A stretch of 64,000 bases of DNA from Tenacibaculum sp. MAR_2009_124 (lineage in GTDB: Bacteria; Bacteroidota; Bacteroidia; Flavobacteriales; Flavobacteriaceae), in contig NZ_FNSF01000007.1 in NCBI RefSeq assembly GCF_900105455.1, positions 186,001-250,000 of the forward strand, written 5' to 3'. This document shows, in pieces, positions 36,447 to 46,330 of this stretch (position 1 is the first letter of the stretch; every line of letters starts with the position of its first letter). The notes below the pieces were generated by a model. The model searched no databases. It saw only the letters and a list, made by a program, of their open reading frames with translations, and was not told the origin of the DNA. The position numbers and the translations under genes were made by a program.

Positions 36447-38369
36447 TTACTTTAATATGGTAAATTCAATACTTGAATCCGTGAAAACAGAATGAGTCTG
36501 ATTTTTAAAATCATCTTCATTCGCTTTATATATATTTTCCACATAGGTTTGCGGATTTAAATCAATTAAAGGAAACCAAGTACTTTGAACCTGAATATGT
36601 ATTTTATGTCCTTTCTTAAACGTATGGAAAACATCTTGAAGTTCTATATTAACATCGGTTTTCTTATTAGGAATAAAAGGTTCTGGCTTTGCAAAACTAT
36701 TTCTAAACCTACCACGTAATACTTCACTTCTTACCATTAAGTGATAGTTACTTAATTTCAAATGCCCTTGCATTTCTTCATTGTCGTTTTTTAAGTCATG
36801 AGGGTGTACATCAATAACTTTTACAATCCAATCGGCAGCGTTACCAGTCGTAGCAACCTTTAACTTTGCTAAAATGTCACCAGCCAAAGTAATATCATTG
36901 TCTAAAATTTCTGTTTCAAAAACTAAAGCATCAGGTCTTCTAGCGGCAAAACGTTGATCATCTGTCATGTATTTACGAGGGGTAAATACTGTTTTAATAT
37001 CTTCTGAATAGGGTACAGGATGTTTAATATCACTAACAAAACTAATTTTATTGTTCGATAGTTTTGAAGAACTCAACTTTTCATCCTCAGAAAGGAAAAA
37101 AGTTTGTTTACTTGCATTCTTAGGAGGCCAAACATCATAAGATTGCCATTCTTTTTTTCCTGTATCAAAAACATAAGCTTCAGGTAACCCCGAATTATTA
37201 GATCCATCTTCTTTTAAGAAATGATTAAAAAACTTCGTTTCAATTTCTTTTTGAAAATTCAAAGAAATAGAATCTCCAAAGTAATAGTTACCAACCGTGT
37301 TTTTTACTTTATTTCTAGACCATCCTCCATGATCCCAAGGACCAAATACCATGGTGTTGTAATTGTTAGGTTGGTGTTTTTCAATTCCTTTGTAAGTCTC
37401 TAAAGGACCATACAAATCTTCGGCATCAAACCAGCCTCCAACAATCATTGTAGCCACTGATGAAGGTACTTTATTTAAGTGCTGTATAATTCCTTTGCTT
37501 TGCCAAACAGAATCATAATTAGGATGTTCAACAATCTCTTTCCAGAAGAAGTCGTCAATACGGTTTTTTGAGTTTGTAACCTTAGTATCTAACTTGTCAT
37601 ACTGAAAATATTCATTTAAGTTTTTAAGAGGTCCTTTATCCAAGAAAAACTGATATTGATCTTGAGTGTTCATTTCAGGGAAAGAATACCAAGCAGAATC
37701 AGTGGGTTGATCTTTATAAGTTCCAAATAAGGAAACAGCTCTGAAATAACTTAATAAAAAAGCTCCATTATGATGAAAATCATCAAAAAAGAAATCTCCA
37801 ATACAGGCTTGAGGAGAAGCTGCTTTTAAAGCAGGGTGTGCATCAATGGTCGATACTGTTGCATAATGTCCTGGGTAAGAAATTCCCCATGTACCAACAT
37901 TTCCATTATTATTAGATACATTTTTTACCAACCAATCGATAGTATCATAGGTATCTGTAGTTTCATCTGTTTCTTTTTCTTGCTTGTTTGGAATATAGGC
38001 ACGCATATTATCATAAACACCTTCACTCATCCATCTACCGCGAACATCTTCGTAAACAATAATATTGCCTTCTTTCATAAGAATAGGATTAGGGCCTATT
38101 TTGTTTTTGAATGTACCATCTCCATAAGGTTGGCAGCTATATGGAGTTCTCTGAAGTAAAATGGGATATGTTTTAGAAGTGTCTTTTGGAGAATAAATTG
38201 TTGCGTGAAGTTTTACCCCATCTCGCATTGTTATTTTTACTTCCTTTTTATTGTAATGGTTTTGAACATAGTTTTGTTCTTGCTTTTTGTTAGCTGAAGA
38301 TTGGTTTTTCTTCGCACAACTAGCCGACAGTAGGAGTGTAAGCAGAACGAAATATAATTGTTTTTTCAT
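36447..38369 (-). CDS. CocE/NonD family hydrolase lipoprotein (S15-like)
   Basis: The start at 38369 gives a 640-residue protein with a lipoprotein signal MKKQLYFVLLTLLLSASC; an earlier ATG at 38408 only adds a non-signal extension. The alpha/beta-hydrolase domain has ITMRDGVKLHATIYSP, the nucleophile motif GTWGISYPGHYA and a GPWDHGGW block with the likely catalytic His. The C-terminal jelly-roll (from about 440) is typical of X-Pro dipeptidyl peptidase S15/CocE enzymes. It probably hydrolyses acyl-peptide or ester substrates at the envelope. Confidence 0.9.
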   Translation of the reverse strand: MKKQLYFVLLTLLLSASCAKKNQSSANKKQEQNYVQNHYNKKEVKITMRDGVKLHATIYSPKDTSKTYPILLQRTPYSCQPYGDGTFKNKIGPNPILMKEGNIIVYEDVRGRWMSEGVYDNMRAYIPNKQEKETDETTDTYDTIDWLVKNVSNNNGNVGTWGISYPGHYATVSTIDAHPALKAASPQACIGDFFFDDFHHNGAFLLSYFRAVSLFGTYKDQPTDSAWYSFPEMNTQDQYQFFLDKGPLKNLNEYFQYDKLDTKVTNSKNRIDDFFWKEIVEHPNYDSVWQSKGIIQHLNKVPSSVATMIVGGWFDAEDLYGPLETYKGIEKHQPNNYNTMVFGPWDHGGWSRNKVKNTVGNYYFGDSISLNFQKEIETKFFNHFLKEDGSNNSGLPEAYVFDTGKKEWQSYDVWPPKNASKQTFFLSEDEKLSSSKLSNNKISFVSDIKHPVPYSEDIKTVFTPRKYMTDDQRFAARRPDALVFETEILDNDITLAGDILAKLKVATTGNAADWIVKVIDVHPHDLKNDNEEMQGHLKLSNYHLMVRSEVLRGRFRNSFAKPEPFIPNKKTDVNIELQDVFHTFKKGHKIHIQVQSTWFPLIDLNPQTYVENIYKANEDDFKNQTHSVFTDSSIEFTILK

Positions 38370-38623
38370 CTGTTTGTAAATTATTTTTTCGTGGTCGGAT
38401 GTAACCATGTATGTTTTTAATTAAAGTGTTCAGTAGGTTGATTAACTATTATTCTTAACATAACGGCTTCATTCTGTAGTTTGTTTGTTAATATTAATTG
38501 AAAGTTCTCGAAATTAAATAAATGATTTTGTATGAATCTTAATAAAATGTTAAAGCCGAGAACAATAATTTAATATATACTGTTTAAAAAGTAGTATTTT
38601 TAGAAAATAATTAAAATCAAAAG

Positions 38624-39358
38624 ATGAAACGTTTTTACTTGCTGCTATTTATTGTTGTTATATCGTGTGGGGAAACTAAAACGGAATCAAAGAAAAATAC
38701 GGCAATAAAACAAAAAGTATTTCCAGAGCTTAAACCGAATAGATACAATGTTGCTTTTTTGATTATGGATGGTACTTATAATACCGAACTAACGGCTCCT
38801 TATGATATTTTTCAACATACGATATTCAGAAAAGGAATCAAAGCAATGAATGTTTTTACAGTTGCTGATCGAGATAAGTATATTCGTACGTTTGAGGGAA
38901 TGAGGATTTTACCTGATTACAACTACTTAAAAGATAGTTTACCAAGAATAGATATTTTAGTAGTTCCTAGCGCTGAGCATCATTTGGATTCGGATCTTGA
39001 AAATAAATCATTGATTGATTTTGTTAAAAAAACGGGTAAAGAAGCGCAGTTTGTAACTTCTCATTGTGATGGGGCTTTTGTTTTGGCAAAAGCAGGGTTA
39101 TTAAATGAAAAGGTAAGCACAACCTTTCCATCTGATATTGATAAAATGAAAGAAATGTTTCCAGAATTGGATATTCGAAAAGAAGTGTTATTTGTTCATG
39201 ATGGTAAGTATATAACTTCGGCAGGAGGAGCAAAGTCATTTGAAGCTGCTTTGTATTTGTGTGAATATTTATATGGTGAAGAAATAGCCAAGAGTTTGGC
39301 TGGTGGTTTAGTGATTGATTGGAAACTTAGGGAAGTACCGCATTTAATTGTTAAATAA
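38624..39358 (+). CDS. DJ-1/PfpI family lipoprotein
   Basis: The 244-residue protein has a lipobox (VISC, Cys15) and a DJ-1/PfpI domain with AFLIMDGTYNTELTAPYDIF and the nucleophile elbow TSHCDGAF, with Cys148. The C-terminal part (SAGGAKSFEAALYL) resembles the GATase-like domain that precedes AraC regulators, but no DNA-binding domain is present. A periplasmic or outer-membrane place is inferred. Enzymatic activity is unknown. Confidence 0.85.
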   Translation: MKRFYLLLFIVVISCGETKTESKKNTAIKQKVFPELKPNRYNVAFLIMDGTYNTELTAPYDIFQHTIFRKGIKAMNVFTVADRDKYIRTFEGMRILPDYNYLKDSLPRIDILVVPSAEHHLDSDLENKSLIDFVKKTGKEAQFVTSHCDGAFVLAKAGLLNEKVSTTFPSDIDKMKEMFPELDIRKEVLFVHDGKYITSAGGAKSFEAALYLCEYLYGEEIAKSLAGGLVIDWKLREVPHLIVK

Positions 39359-39389
39359 AAGTGAGTATCTCAATAAATAAATAGTAATA

Positions 39390-39405
39390 TGTAACAATTG
39401 TTACA
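39390..39405. promoter_or_regulatory. Perfect 16-bp palindrome upstream of dsbD
   Basis: TGTAACAATTGTTACA is an exact palindrome about 200 bases before the dsbD start and just after the DJ-1 gene. It has no T-run and looks like a dimeric regulator site. Confidence 0.5.
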
Positions 39406-39605
39406 GTGCAAAATTCTGTTTTTTAACAGATTTGAAAGATAAATTAGTACCATATTTAATAATATTGCATGTTATTAGGACAATCAGCATTCGAAATCAT
39501 GCGAATAAACAATGTTTAATATATGAAATGAGTCAAAAGGCGCCTTATGATTTTAAGAACTTTTGACGAATGACATCTTATAAAGAACAAAAGCAAAATA
39601 AACAA

Positions 39606-41582
39606 ATGAAACCAATTGTAAATTTTTCCCTTAAAAGTGTATTACAATATGTAGTTGTTTTTTTACTATGTATAACTTCCAATCAAGTTTTTTCTCAAAT
39701 TTATGAACCAGTAAAATGGTCAACTTCTGTAGAAAAAATTTCAGAGACGGAGTATAACCTAATTGCTACAGCGATTATAGAATCTGAATGGCATATATAT
39801 TCTCAAAATGTTGAACCAGGCGGTCCAATTCCTACAACCTTTTATTTTACCGAAAATGAAACCTTTAGTTTGGTAGGGAAGGTAATTGAAGAAGAAGGAC
39901 ATACCAAACAAGATGAAACCTTTAATATGAAGGTGAAATCATTTGATAAAAGAGCAAAGTTTGAACAACAAGTAAAAGTTAAAGAAGGAACAAAGAAGGT
40001 TGAAGGATCTGTTGAGTTTATGGTATGTAAAGATACCCGTTGCTTACCTCCAACTGAAGTCGATTTAGTTTTTGATTTAACAAAAGCAAAAAAGGTAAAA
40101 AAAAAAGTAGAAAATAAATCGGAAGACGAAAAATCTAAAAAGGGTTTATTAGCCATTTTCTTTATAGCTTTCCTATCTGGGTTTGCAGCATTGTTAACAC
40201 CTTGTGTGTTTCCAATGATTCCTATGACAGTTAGCTTTTTTACCAAGCAAAGCAAAAATAAATCTCAAGGAATACGTAATGCAATTATTTATGGAATTTC
40301 AATTGTTGTAATCTATGTGGTTTTAGGATCAATTGTAACTGGAGCATTTGGAGCTGATTCATTAAATGCGTTGTCTACAAATGTATGGTTTAACCTAATA
40401 TTTTTCTTTTTATTAGTTGTTTTTGCTGTTTCTTTTCTTGGAGCTTTTGAACTCACCTTACCGAGTTCTTGGGGAACTAAAATAGATGCTCAAGCAGATA
40501 GAGGAGGACTTGTTGGAATATTTTTTATGGCATTAGCCTTGGCAATTGTTTCTTTTTCATGTACTGGTCCTATTGTTGGAACTTTATTAGTTGAATCAGC
40601 TTCAAAAGGAGGTATCGCACCTATTATCGGTATGTTAGGTTTTTCAATGGCAATTGCATTACCTTTTACATTGTTTGCTATTTTCCCTGGATGGATGAAT
40701 TCTTTACCAAAATCGGGAGGTTGGTTAAATACAGTGAAGGTTGTTTTAGGATTCTTAGAATTGGCCTTAGCATTTAAGTTTTTATCAAATGCCGATTTAG
40801 TATTACAGCTACATTTCTTAGAAAGAGAGGTGTTTTTAGCAATATGGATTGCTATTTTTGGAACCCTAGCCTTATATTTATTTGGTAAAATTAGATTGCC
40901 ACACGACTCACCACTAACTCATATTTCGGTAGGGAGGTTGAGTTTAGGTTTAATTTCTTTGTCGTTTACTATTTATATGTTACCCGGTTTATGGGGAGCA
41001 CCTTTAAATTTAATAAGTGCTTTTCCACCTGCGCAGCATTATAGCGAGTCTCCATACGGAGTAGGCTATCAAAAAGCAAGTACAGTTGTGGCTTTAGAAG
41101 GAAATGATTCTCATGCTGGTTTACCAGATGGAGCCCATTTAATGCCTCCTCATAATATTTTAGCATTTAATGATTATGATAAAGGGCTGGCTTATGCAAA
41201 GGAAGTTAATAAACCTGTTTTAATTGACTTTACGGGCCATGCTTGCGTTAATTGTAGAAAAATGGAGCAGAATGTATGGGCGAAAGATAAGGTGTTATCG
41301 GTATTGAAGAATGAGGTGGTTTTAATTTCTCTTTACGTAGATGATAAACGAGCCTTGGAAGAAAACGAAGTGGTAGAGTCTAAATTACGTCCAGGTAAAA
41401 AATTACGATATATTGGACAAAAATGGAGCGAGCTACAAACGATAAAATATAAAACAAACTCACAACCATACTACGTGTTGATGGATACCAATGAAGAAAA
41501 CTTAATTGATCCTGTAGCCTATACACCTGATGTGGATGAATATTATAATTGGTTACAAGAAGGAGTTACATCTTTTAAATAA
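39606..41582 (+). CDS. dsbD: Thiol:disulfide interchange protein DsbD
   Basis: The chosen start (39606) gives a clean signal peptide ending NQVFSQ; an upstream ATG at 39570 would add 12 polar residues. The 658-residue protein has an N-terminal DsbD-alpha domain (CKDTRCLPPTEVD). The membrane domain has the paired Cys in LTPCVFPMIPM and SCTGPIVG. The C-terminal thioredoxin domain has CVNC at 547-550. It carries electrons from cytoplasmic thioredoxin to periplasmic thiol proteins, including cytochrome maturation. Confidence 0.93.
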   Translation: MKPIVNFSLKSVLQYVVVFLLCITSNQVFSQIYEPVKWSTSVEKISETEYNLIATAIIESEWHIYSQNVEPGGPIPTTFYFTENETFSLVGKVIEEEGHTKQDETFNMKVKSFDKRAKFEQQVKVKEGTKKVEGSVEFMVCKDTRCLPPTEVDLVFDLTKAKKVKKKVENKSEDEKSKKGLLAIFFIAFLSGFAALLTPCVFPMIPMTVSFFTKQSKNKSQGIRNAIIYGISIVVIYVVLGSIVTGAFGADSLNALSTNVWFNLIFFFLLVVFAVSFLGAFELTLPSSWGTKIDAQADRGGLVGIFFMALALAIVSFSCTGPIVGTLLVESASKGGIAPIIGMLGFSMAIALPFTLFAIFPGWMNSLPKSGGWLNTVKVVLGFLELALAFKFLSNADLVLQLHFLEREVFLAIWIAIFGTLALYLFGKIRLPHDSPLTHISVGRLSLGLISLSFTIYMLPGLWGAPLNLISAFPPAQHYSESPYGVGYQKASTVVALEGNDSHAGLPDGAHLMPPHNILAFNDYDKGLAYAKEVNKPVLIDFTGHACVNCRKMEQNVWAKDKVLSVLKNEVVLISLYVDDKRALEENEVVESKLRPGKKLRYIGQKWSELQTIKYKTNSQPYYVLMDTNEENLIDPVAYTPDVDEYYNWLQEGVTSFK

Positions 41583-41620
41583 TACCAATTATTATTTAAA
41601 ACCAATACTATATAATTTTG

Positions 41621-41652
41621 AATCCCTCTTTATTATCAAGAGGGATTTTTTT
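41621..41652 (+). terminator. dsbD terminator
   Basis: AATCCCTCTT (41621-41630) pairs with AAGAGGGATT (41638-41647) and is followed by a T-run. Confidence 0.9.
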
Positions 41653-41707
41653 ATTGAGTTTATTTTTTAATTAAAAAGTATAAACACGAAATTAAAGCAA
41701 AAGACCG

Positions 41708-41715
41708 TACCTTTG
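41708..41715 (+). promoter_or_regulatory. -7 element of ygiQ, implying a near-leaderless mRNA
   Basis: TACCTTTG fits TAnnTTTG and ends only 7 bases before the ATG at 41723. Confidence 0.5.
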
Positions 41716-41722
41716 CGCTGGC

Positions 41723-43678
41723 ATGAGAATTAGACGACTTTCAGATTGGTTACCTACAACAAATAAAGAGGTAAAGTTAAGAGGATGGGATGAATTGGAT
41801 GTAATTCTATTCAGTGGTGATGCATATGTAGATCACCCAGCATTTGGACCCGCGGTTATTGGACGTATTTTAGAGAGCTACGGACTTCGAGTAGCAATTG
41901 TTCCGCAACCAAGTGTTAATGATAATTTACAAGACTTTACTAAGTTAGGTACACCGAAGTTGTTTTTTGCGGTAACCGCTGGCTGTATGGATTCAATGGT
42001 AAGTAATTATACAGCAAGTAAACGAAGGAGAGATAAAGATGCTTATACTCCTAATGGAGATAAAGGCTTTAGGCCTGATTATGCTACTTCAGTCTATACC
42101 AAAATATTAAAAGAGAAGTTCCCTGATGTTCCGGTATTAATTGGTGGAATTGAGGCTTCTTTGCGTAGGGTTACTCATTATGACTATTGGTCAAATAAGT
42201 TAATGCCTTCAATATTAGAAAGCTCTGGAGCAGATATGTTGGTATATGGAATGGGAGAACAGCCTTTGAGAGAATTAGTTGAATTACTTCAGAAAGGAGT
42301 GCCTTTTTCAAGTTTGAATACTATAAAGCAAACGGCGGTTCTATTAGAAGACGGAGAGAGAGTTCCTAAAAATAAGAATTGGGATGATGTTGAAATTACT
42401 TCTCATGAAATATGTTTAAGAGATAAGAAGGCTTATGCTTCTAATTTCAAAATAATTGAGCAGGAATCTAACAAGTTATATGCAAGAAGAATATTTCAAG
42501 CTGTTGGAGATAAAATGTTGATGATTAACCCGCCATTTCCTACAATGACAGAGAAGGAAATTGATGGTTCATTTGACTTGCCTTATACTAGAATGCCTCA
42601 CCCTAAATACAATAAGCGTGGAGCCATCCCAGCTTATGAAATGATTAAATTTTCGGTAAACGTTCATAGAGGTTGTTTTGGAGGGTGTAGTTTCTGTACC
42701 ATTTCGGCACATCAAGGAAAGTTCATAGCCAGTAGGAGCAAGGAGTCTGTTTTAAAAGAAGTGGATGAATTGACTCAAATGGAAGATTTTAAAGGATATC
42801 TTTCTGATATTGGTGGACCATCGGCCAATATGTATCAAATGAAGGGGAAAGTACAAGCTATTTGTGACAAATGTGTTGCTCCTTCCTGTATTTCACCCGT
42901 TATTTGTAGTAATTTAGATACTTCGCATAAACCATTAACCGAATTGTATCAAGCGGTTGATGAACATCCTAAAATAAAGAAATCGTTTATTGGAAGTGGA
43001 ATTCGTCATGATATGTTGGTTCCTGAGTTTAATAAAAATGCAGACCCAAAGGAATTAGATGCTTATACAGAGGAAGTAATGACAAAACATGTTTCTGGAC
43101 GATTAAAAGTGGCTCCAGAACATACATCTGATCCTGTATTAAAATTAATGAGAAAACCATCATTTTCATACTTTCATAAGTTTAAAGATAGGTTTGATAA
43201 AATCAATAAAAAGAGAAAATTAAATCTTCAATTAATACCGTATTTTATATCAAGTCACCCTGCTTGTGAGCCCGAGGATATGGCAAATTTAGCTGCTGAG
43301 ACAAAAGATATGGGATTCCAGTTGGAGCAAGTGCAAGATTTTACGCCTACTCCTATGACGGTAGCCACTGTTATTTATTATAGCGGATATCATCCATATA
43401 CTTTAAAAGAAGTTAAGACTCCAAAAACAAAGGAAGAAAAGTTAGATCAGCATAAGTTTTTCTTTTGGTATAAAAAGGAAAATAGAAAGTGGATTAAAGA
43501 TAAACTAACAAAAGTTGGTCGTACTGATTTGTTAAAAAAATTACTTCCTGAAGATGCTTCATGGAGAAAGAACAAACCAGGGAAAGCAAAGAATACTTTT
43601 GATGATGCCGTAACTTTTAAAGAGAAATCAAAATCACCTAGAAACAAATCAAGAAAATTTAAGAAGAAAAGAAGGTAG
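41723..43678 (+). CDS. YgiQ family radical SAM protein
   Basis: The 651-residue protein has the N-terminal UPF0313 block (GWDELDVILFSGDAYVDHPA) and the radical SAM cluster C318, C322, C325 in GCFGGCSFC. The family extension (KVAPEHTSDPVLKLM) and a basic Lys-rich tail follow. Radical SAM enzymes bind a 4Fe-4S cluster and SAM; the reaction of YgiQ is unknown. The N-terminus MRIRRLSDWLPTTNKEV matches flavobacterial family members as remembered, supporting the start despite the very short leader. Confidence 0.93.
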   Translation: MRIRRLSDWLPTTNKEVKLRGWDELDVILFSGDAYVDHPAFGPAVIGRILESYGLRVAIVPQPSVNDNLQDFTKLGTPKLFFAVTAGCMDSMVSNYTASKRRRDKDAYTPNGDKGFRPDYATSVYTKILKEKFPDVPVLIGGIEASLRRVTHYDYWSNKLMPSILESSGADMLVYGMGEQPLRELVELLQKGVPFSSLNTIKQTAVLLEDGERVPKNKNWDDVEITSHEICLRDKKAYASNFKIIEQESNKLYARRIFQAVGDKMLMINPPFPTMTEKEIDGSFDLPYTRMPHPKYNKRGAIPAYEMIKFSVNVHRGCFGGCSFCTISAHQGKFIASRSKESVLKEVDELTQMEDFKGYLSDIGGPSANMYQMKGKVQAICDKCVAPSCISPVICSNLDTSHKPLTELYQAVDEHPKIKKSFIGSGIRHDMLVPEFNKNADPKELDAYTEEVMTKHVSGRLKVAPEHTSDPVLKLMRKPSFSYFHKFKDRFDKINKKRKLNLQLIPYFISSHPACEPEDMANLAAETKDMGFQLEQVQDFTPTPMTVATVIYYSGYHPYTLKEVKTPKTKEEKLDQHKFFFWYKKENRKWIKDKLTKVGRTDLLKKLLPEDASWRKNKPGKAKNTFDDAVTFKEKSKSPRNKSRKFKKKRR

Positions 43679-43801
43679 AATTAAAAAGACTAACTTTTTA
43701 GCAGAGTGAAAAAGTTTAAAAGAGTTCACTATGTAATGTTTCAATATCTGTATTCATTTTGTTATTTTAGAGGAACGAAAAAATTGATGAACTTTTATTT
43801 T

Positions 43802-44437
43802 ATGAAAACATTATTTCCTCTTTTAGTATGTGTTTTGTATCCTTTTATAACTTATTCTCAGGAAGATGGTAAAGGAACAATTGATGCCCAAAGACCTACC
43901 TTAACAGAGTCATTTTCTATTGTACTACCCAATATGCTTCAATTTGAAAGTGGACTCGATTATTTCAATGATAGCTCTGATGTTACTTTTAATACCTTTT
44001 TGAGAGGATCGGTAACGAAGAGAATTGAATTAAGAGCTTCTACTGATTATAAAACATTGAATACTGTTGGCGCAAAGTTTGTGGTAATGACTCCGGAAAA
44101 AACGGCTCTTGGTATTGGTACATCTTTTATTTATAATAGAGACTTGGTGAATAATTCTAATGATTTCAAACTGGCAATGTCTAAAAGTTTTGAAAAGTTC
44201 TTCGTAACATACAATATTGGATATACCGAAAACTTTTATAACATATTTTTAATTGGGACTTCGATAGGGAATCAGTTTAATTATTTTATTGAGTATTATA
44301 ATGATAACTTCTTAAATCGAATTCATACAGGAGTGACATGGATTCCTCATAGAGATATTCAACTAGATATTAATGGAGGTTGGATGGATTCTGATACTTG
44401 GTATACAGGTTTAGGTGTTTCGTTTCGACTGCGATAA
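43802..44437 (+). CDS. Outer-membrane beta-barrel protein (phenol MetA-pathway transporter-like)
   Basis: The start at 43802 gives a signal peptide (MKTLFPLLVCVLYPFITYSQ) and a 211-residue protein; the upstream ATG at 43706 adds 32 residues with no export logic. DAQRPTLTESFSIVLPNMLQ and the alternating beta strands ending LGVSFRLR match a family of small outer-membrane barrels labelled transporter. Cargo unknown. Confidence 0.75.
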   Translation: MKTLFPLLVCVLYPFITYSQEDGKGTIDAQRPTLTESFSIVLPNMLQFESGLDYFNDSSDVTFNTFLRGSVTKRIELRASTDYKTLNTVGAKFVVMTPEKTALGIGTSFIYNRDLVNNSNDFKLAMSKSFEKFFVTYNIGYTENFYNIFLIGTSIGNQFNYFIEYYNDNFLNRIHTGVTWIPHRDIQLDINGGWMDSDTWYTGLGVSFRLR

Positions 44438-44514
44438 GATTTCATTAAATATCATGAATAGCAAGCATAACTTTATTACAAACTTCTGTTATTAAATAGA
44501 AAAGATATTAACTC

Positions 44515-45156
44515 ATGAACAAACTACTTTCTACATTATTCGTTTTATTTTTTAGTTTAAATATAATCTCTCAAAATTCAGGAAGTACTGAAATTGGAGG
44601 AAATTTAGGAGTAAGCTTTACAAAGCAAATTGCTAGCGGCGGTGGAGGTGGAATTGGAACGAATTCAAATACTCGAGTCCGATTTAATTTGGCAGCAATA
44701 GCTGAATTTTACATTTCTGATGCTTTTAGTGTTAAAACGAAATTAGTTTATGACCAAAAAGGCTGGAACAATGGAAGAATTACCGATACTAACAATAATG
44801 TTCGTAATACAGGGATAGAGCTTGATTATATTACGCTACCGATTCAAGCTAATTGGTATTTTGAAGGAACTAGAAATTGGTTTATAGGGTTGGGGTTTTA
44901 TGGAGGTTATTTACTCCAAGGTAAAGGAGATAATGCGATAACGGTTACTGAGATAACAGATAGTTTTCACAAAGGAGATTTTGGTTATTCAGTGTCTTTT
45001 GGGCGAAAATGGTGGTTAAACGATAGTTTGCGTTTGTTGGTTGAATTAGATGGTCAGGGTGGATTTAACTCTGTTGTAAAAAACGATCTGGGTGCTATTA
45101 TCAATAACAATCGTTTGGCTGTGAATATTGGACTTTTGTATCATTTACAAAAATAA
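44515..45156 (+). CDS. PorT-like outer-membrane beta-barrel protein
   Basis: The 213-residue product has a signal peptide (cleavage near IISQN) followed by alternating strands and a loop with SGGGGGIGTN. The layout resembles PorT-family or outer-membrane barrel domains of Bacteroidota, including LVYDQKGW and the final NIGLLYHLQ. Its function is unknown. It follows the previous barrel gene by 77 bases on the same strand. Confidence 0.7.
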   Translation: MNKLLSTLFVLFFSLNIISQNSGSTEIGGNLGVSFTKQIASGGGGGIGTNSNTRVRFNLAAIAEFYISDAFSVKTKLVYDQKGWNNGRITDTNNNVRNTGIELDYITLPIQANWYFEGTRNWFIGLGFYGGYLLQGKGDNAITVTEITDSFHKGDFGYSVSFGRKWWLNDSLRLLVELDGQGGFNSVVKNDLGAIINNNRLAVNIGLLYHLQK

Positions 45157-45528
45157 ATCACACCCAAAATAGGTTTAGAACTTATAGGTATTGTAACAAT
45201 ACCAATTAAACACAAAAGTAACACATATAAATTGTTTGTTTTAATTTCTCATTTAAAACAAAACGTGAGAGTGTTTTTTACCTAAAGTAATTTCAAATGG
45301 TATTAATACAATTCATCTTATCTATATCTCATTCCGAAGTTCAATGAGTATAAGGCTATGTGGTTATAATACATCTATTTTATAATTTTAATATATATAA
45401 ACTAACAGATCATTTATCGAAATGGTTTATTTTATAGTATGTCGAAGTTGGAGTGTATGATAATAGAGAAGTTGTCATTGTTTTCTAAAGTGCTGCTGTA
45501 TATCTAGTATAACCGTTATACGTTTATC
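45157..45528. other. Intergenic region before the duplicated unit
   Basis: This AT-rich DNA contains no convincing gene, terminator or repeat. The duplicated cassette begins at its right edge. Confidence 0.5.
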
Positions 45529-45636
45529 GGAGGTCTTTATTGAAAGTTTGAAAGGCCTTATAAATAAAGGGTTTTAGGCGTAGTTTACCTTGTTTTCTAT
45601 ATTTTTTTTGACGCCTGTTACATACAGGTGTAATAT

Positions 45637-45674
45637 CGTGTAATATATTTTTCGAATATATCACGTCATCTTTG
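45637..45674 (+). promoter_or_regulatory. Inverted repeat plus -7-like element, copy A
   Basis: CGTGTAATATAT...AATATATCACG (45637-45665) is an imperfect inverted repeat directly before CATCTTTG (45667-45674), one base off TAnnTTTG. Both are preserved in copy B, so they are likely operator and promoter. Confidence 0.5.
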
Positions 45675-45752
45675 TACCACAATCTGGAAGTAACAATTCT
45701 TAAAGAATTTTTCAGAAACAAAGAATAAGAGTTTAATAAAAAAGAGATAAAA

Positions 45753-45962
45753 ATGGAAAATAAAGTGGATCAACTAGCGGTAGAATTAGTATGTTTTGGA
45801 ATTGGTTTTTTAACTGTTGCATTTATTACACTAACTTTTCTTTATGCGGGTTCAATAGGACTTATGTTAGCTCCGCTTTCTGGCTTTGTTTCGGCCTTTA
45901 TGGGATATTATTTATACAAAGACGTTGTAGAATTTTTAAAAATTAAGGGAATGATAAAATAA
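45753..45962 (+). CDS. Duplicated 69-residue membrane protein, copy A
   Basis: The product begins MENKVDQLAVELVCFGIGFL and has two hydrophobic segments, about 12-32 and 36-56, separated by a short GS turn. A basic tail ends in KGMIK. It is identical in sequence to copy B, while the DNA differs at several silent positions, which shows selection on the protein. It may be a small membrane protein in toxin-antitoxin, envelope stress or colicin-type immunity; none of these is proven. No family is recognised. Confidence 0.85.
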   Translation: MENKVDQLAVELVCFGIGFLTVAFITLTFLYAGSIGLMLAPLSGFVSAFMGYYLYKDVVEFLKIKGMIK

Positions 45963-46023
45963 AATTTAAGTTTAAGAAAAAATTATTTCTTAGGGGGAAC
46001 TAAGAAATATACTAAGGGGAATT

Positions 46024-46065
46024 AAACGGTCGGAATCATAGGTAACTTTGATTATGACCGTTTTT
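46024..46065 (+). terminator. Terminator of copy A
   Basis: AAACGGTC (46024-46031) pairs with GACCGTTT (46056-46063) with inner pairing of AATCAT and a T-run. Related hairpins follow copy B and the 188-residue gene. Confidence 0.75.
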
Positions 46066-46214
46066 CATTTGTAGTTATATCATATTCGTTTTTTAGAAGT
46101 TTACAAGAGGACTTCATTAAAAGATTGAAAAACCTTATAAATAAAGGATTCTGAGCCTAGTTTACGTTGTTTTATACATTTTTTTTTGCAACTAGTTATA
46201 GACAGGTGTAATAT

Positions 46215-46252
46215 CGTGTAATATATTTTATGAATATATCACGTCATCTTTG
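46215..46252 (+). promoter_or_regulatory. Inverted repeat plus -7-like element, copy B
   Basis: Same arrangement as at 45637-45674, exactly 578 bp further on; only the loop of the inverted repeat differs. Confidence 0.5.
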
Positions 46253-46330
46253 CATCACAATCTGGAAGTAATAATTCTTAAAGAATTTTTCAGAAACAAA
46301 GAACAAGAGTCTAATAAAAAGGAGATAAAA

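Larger units (their letters stand above)
45529..46023 (+). repeat. Tandem duplication, copy A (unit spacing 578 bp)
   Basis: The unit covers upstream DNA, an inverted repeat, a -7-like element, the 69-codon gene and a downstream TTCTTAGGGGGAACTAAGAA hairpin. It aligns with copy B at 577-578 bp throughout. The coding part is most conserved; the far upstream part is more diverged. Confidence 0.9.

Noticed and set aside
38370..38408. Earlier start for the CocE/NonD hydrolase
   Set aside because: The later ATG gives a proper lipoprotein signal; the extra 13 residues would bury it.
46250..46330. N-terminal extension of the second 69-residue protein
   Set aside because: The matching DNA of the first copy contains a stop, so the extension is not coding.
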